Positions 62,561-64,000 of a DNA stretch of 64,000 bases are shown in pieces (the first letter of the stretch is position 1; each line of letters starts with the position of its first letter). Position numbers and translations under genes: made by a program. The stretch covers positions 1-64,000 of the forward strand of contig JBFHVQ010000002.1 in NCBI GenBank assembly GCA_041589455.1, given 5' to 3'. The notes beneath the pieces are model-generated. The model was not told the origin of the DNA, searched no databases, and saw only the letters and a list, made by a program, of their open reading frames with translations. This DNA comes from SZUA-229 sp041589455. GTDB lineage: Bacteria; Pseudomonadota; Gammaproteobacteria; SZUA-229.

Positions 62561-63943
62561 ATGACAGGCATCACTTTTGATACAGATTTAATAAAAAAAT
62601 ACGATATCGCTGGACCAAGATATACCTCTTACCCCACAGCGGTACAGTTCAGCCCAGATTTCACTGAAGCGGATTACCGCCAGCAGGCTGAAAAATCCAA
62701 TCTAAGTGGCCGCGACCTGTCCTTGTATTTTCATCTGCCTTTCTGTGACACCATTTGTTATTACTGTGCATGCAACAAAGTTATTACTAAAGACCGCAGC
62801 AAGGCAGCACCATATTTAGAAGCCCTGCACCGGGAAATCGCCATGCAGAGCGAATTATTCGACGCTTCACGTCGCGTCAATCAACTCCACTGGGGTGGTG
62901 GCACACCTACATTCATTAGCCATCAGGAAATGCGCGAACTAATGGATGTCACACGCCAGCACTTCAACCTGCACGATGATGACAGTGGTGAATATTCCAT
63001 CGAGATCGATCCACGGGAAGTCAGCCGTGACAGCATTAAACTACTACGGGAAATTGGTTTTAACCGCATGAGTCTCGGTGTACAGGATTTTGACCCTGCA
63101 GTACAGAAAGCGGTAAACCGTATTCAGTCTGAGCAGCAAACTTTAGATGCTTTAAGCAGTGCGCGTGAATTTGGTTTTAAGTCGATTAGTACCGACCTGA
63201 TTTATGGTCTACCCTTGCAAACAGTTGACAGCTTTAGTCACACTCTACAAAAAATTATCGACATCAGCCCGGATCGCATTTCGCTGTTTAACTATGCTCA
63301 CATGCCAGAGCTATTCAAACCTCAGCGCCGCATCAACGAAGCAGATATGCCACCTGCCGAGCTCAAACTGGTTATTCTTAAACAAAGCATTGAACAGCTC
63401 ATTGAGGCAGGCTATGTCTATATCGGTATGGACCACTTTGCCAAACCCGATGATGAACTTAGCATTGCACAGCAAGAGGGTAAGCTTTATCGTAATTTTC
63501 AGGGCTATGCGACTCATGCTGATTGCGACCTGATTGGAATGGGCATCACATCGATTGGCACTATCGACAATAGCTTTTCACAAAACGTTAAAACACTAGA
63601 TGAATATACACAATTAATAAACTCAGGAATGCTTGCCGTTTTTCGTGGCATCAAGATCGATCAAGACGACCTGATTCGCAGAGATGTCATCATGCAACTT
63701 ATCTGTCATTTTAATTTGAATTTTGACACAATGGCGGCTAAACATAGTATAAGTTTTAATGATTATTTTTCATCGGAACTAAAACAGCTTAGGCTGATGT
63801 GTAACGATGGATTAATCGACATGAATGAACAATCCATACAGGTAACAGATAAGGGTCGTTTGTTGATTCGAAATATTTGCATGGTATTCGATCGATACCT
63901 GAACAAATCACAGAATCAACAGCGATTTTCAAGGGCTATCTAA
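62561..63943 (+). CDS. hemN: Oxygen-independent coproporphyrinogen III oxidase
   Basis: The 460-residue radical SAM enzyme has HLPFCDTICYYCACNKV with the fourth cysteine typical of true HemN, then WGGGTPTFIS, SIEIDPREVSRD and RMSLGVQDFD. It turns coproporphyrinogen III into protoporphyrinogen IX without O2. The 117 bases before it are AT-rich; no FNR box is clear. Confidence 0.95.
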   Translation: MTGITFDTDLIKKYDIAGPRYTSYPTAVQFSPDFTEADYRQQAEKSNLSGRDLSLYFHLPFCDTICYYCACNKVITKDRSKAAPYLEALHREIAMQSELFDASRRVNQLHWGGGTPTFISHQEMRELMDVTRQHFNLHDDDSGEYSIEIDPREVSRDSIKLLREIGFNRMSLGVQDFDPAVQKAVNRIQSEQQTLDALSSAREFGFKSISTDLIYGLPLQTVDSFSHTLQKIIDISPDRISLFNYAHMPELFKPQRRINEADMPPAELKLVILKQSIEQLIEAGYVYIGMDHFAKPDDELSIAQQEGKLYRNFQGYATHADCDLIGMGITSIGTIDNSFSQNVKTLDEYTQLINSGMLAVFRGIKIDQDDLIRRDVIMQLICHFNLNFDTMAAKHSISFNDYFSSELKQLRLMCNDGLIDMNEQSIQVTDKGRLLIRNICMVFDRYLNKSQNQQRFSRAI

Positions 63944-63978
63944 TATCTGCTTTTAGCGAGTATATAAGGGAGTCAATC

Positions 63979-64000
63979 ATGCCATCTACATTGTTAAAAG
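63979..64000 (+). CDS. Start of an unidentified gene, cut by the window edge
   Basis: An ATG at 63979 follows AAGGGAG at good spacing and opens MPSTLLK before the window ends. Too short to identify. It lies 35 bases after hemN and might be in the same transcript. Confidence 0.5.

Noticed and set aside
1..64000. tRNA, rRNA, riboswitches
   Set aside because: No T-arm signature, rRNA-like sequence or known riboswitch core was seen in any gap; a covariance-model search would settle this.

Overview
The window looks like one chromosomal segment of a free-living gammaproteobacterium of moderate-to-low GC content. The evidence is the set of gammaproteobacterial-type housekeeping proteins: MlaA, Slt, RmuC, YchJ, RluE, Gor, UbiA, HemW, HemN, TrmH, XthA, PyrE, ComF and BioB/BioF. 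Short DUF4124 proteins and several c-di-GMP proteins (two PilZ, two GGDEF) fit the same picture. The genus cannot be fixed from sequence alone. I found no rRNA, tRNA, CRISPR array, intact insertion sequence or phage. Coding density is very high, and no gene-free gap exceeds about 200 bases.

Layout. 1-8 kb: a membrane-anchored CheW-like protein with an (AVE)n repeat running off the left edge, coupled to a PlsC-like acyltransferase; mlaA; an unknown gene and a PilZ protein; then a plus-strand operon of aspartic protease, Nudix hydrolase, unknown protein and dihydrolipoamide-dehydrogenase-like flavoprotein. 8-16 kb: a Tat-exported FecR-domain protein divergent from a beta-barrel/thioredoxin pair, a Sel1-repeat protein, slt, three small proteins, a divergent phosphoribulokinase-like protein and a second PilZ protein. 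16-30 kb: an RND efflux pair, rmuC, a PfkB-Rieske-BASS operon, ychJ, a monocistronic tusA-like gene with visible promoter and terminator, TetR, a periplasmic cyclophilin, a two-receiver GGDEF-EAL protein and a second BASS transporter. 30-34 kb: hemB-aroE and a convergent stress/sulfur group (rhodanese, DUF2914, gamma carbonic anhydrase).

34-40 kb is the most distinctive accessory region. An ArsR-rhodanese fusion regulator diverges, across a perfect 12-4-12 palindrome, from fatty-acid-hydroxylase-like protein, VTT-rhodanese fusion, ArsS-type radical SAM enzyme, two arsenosugar-type glycosyltransferases and ArsM. This reads as an arsenic methylation/arsenosugar pathway, possibly extended to a lipid product.

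40-64 kb is mostly housekeeping: a histidine kinase, gor and ubiA (divergent), rluE, a stand-alone 5'-3' exonuclease, malate dehydrogenase and malic enzyme, a secreted nuclease, rpmE with a clear promoter, hemW, an AmpG-like permease lacking a standard start codon, xthA, pyrE, TSUP, trmH, a diguanylate cyclase, comF divergent from bioB-bioF, and hemN.

The best candidates for new biology are the arsenic cluster with its regulator that lacks cysteines in the DNA-binding half, the phosphoribulokinase-like protein missing ribulose-5-phosphate contact residues, and the CheW-like protein with the repeat tail.
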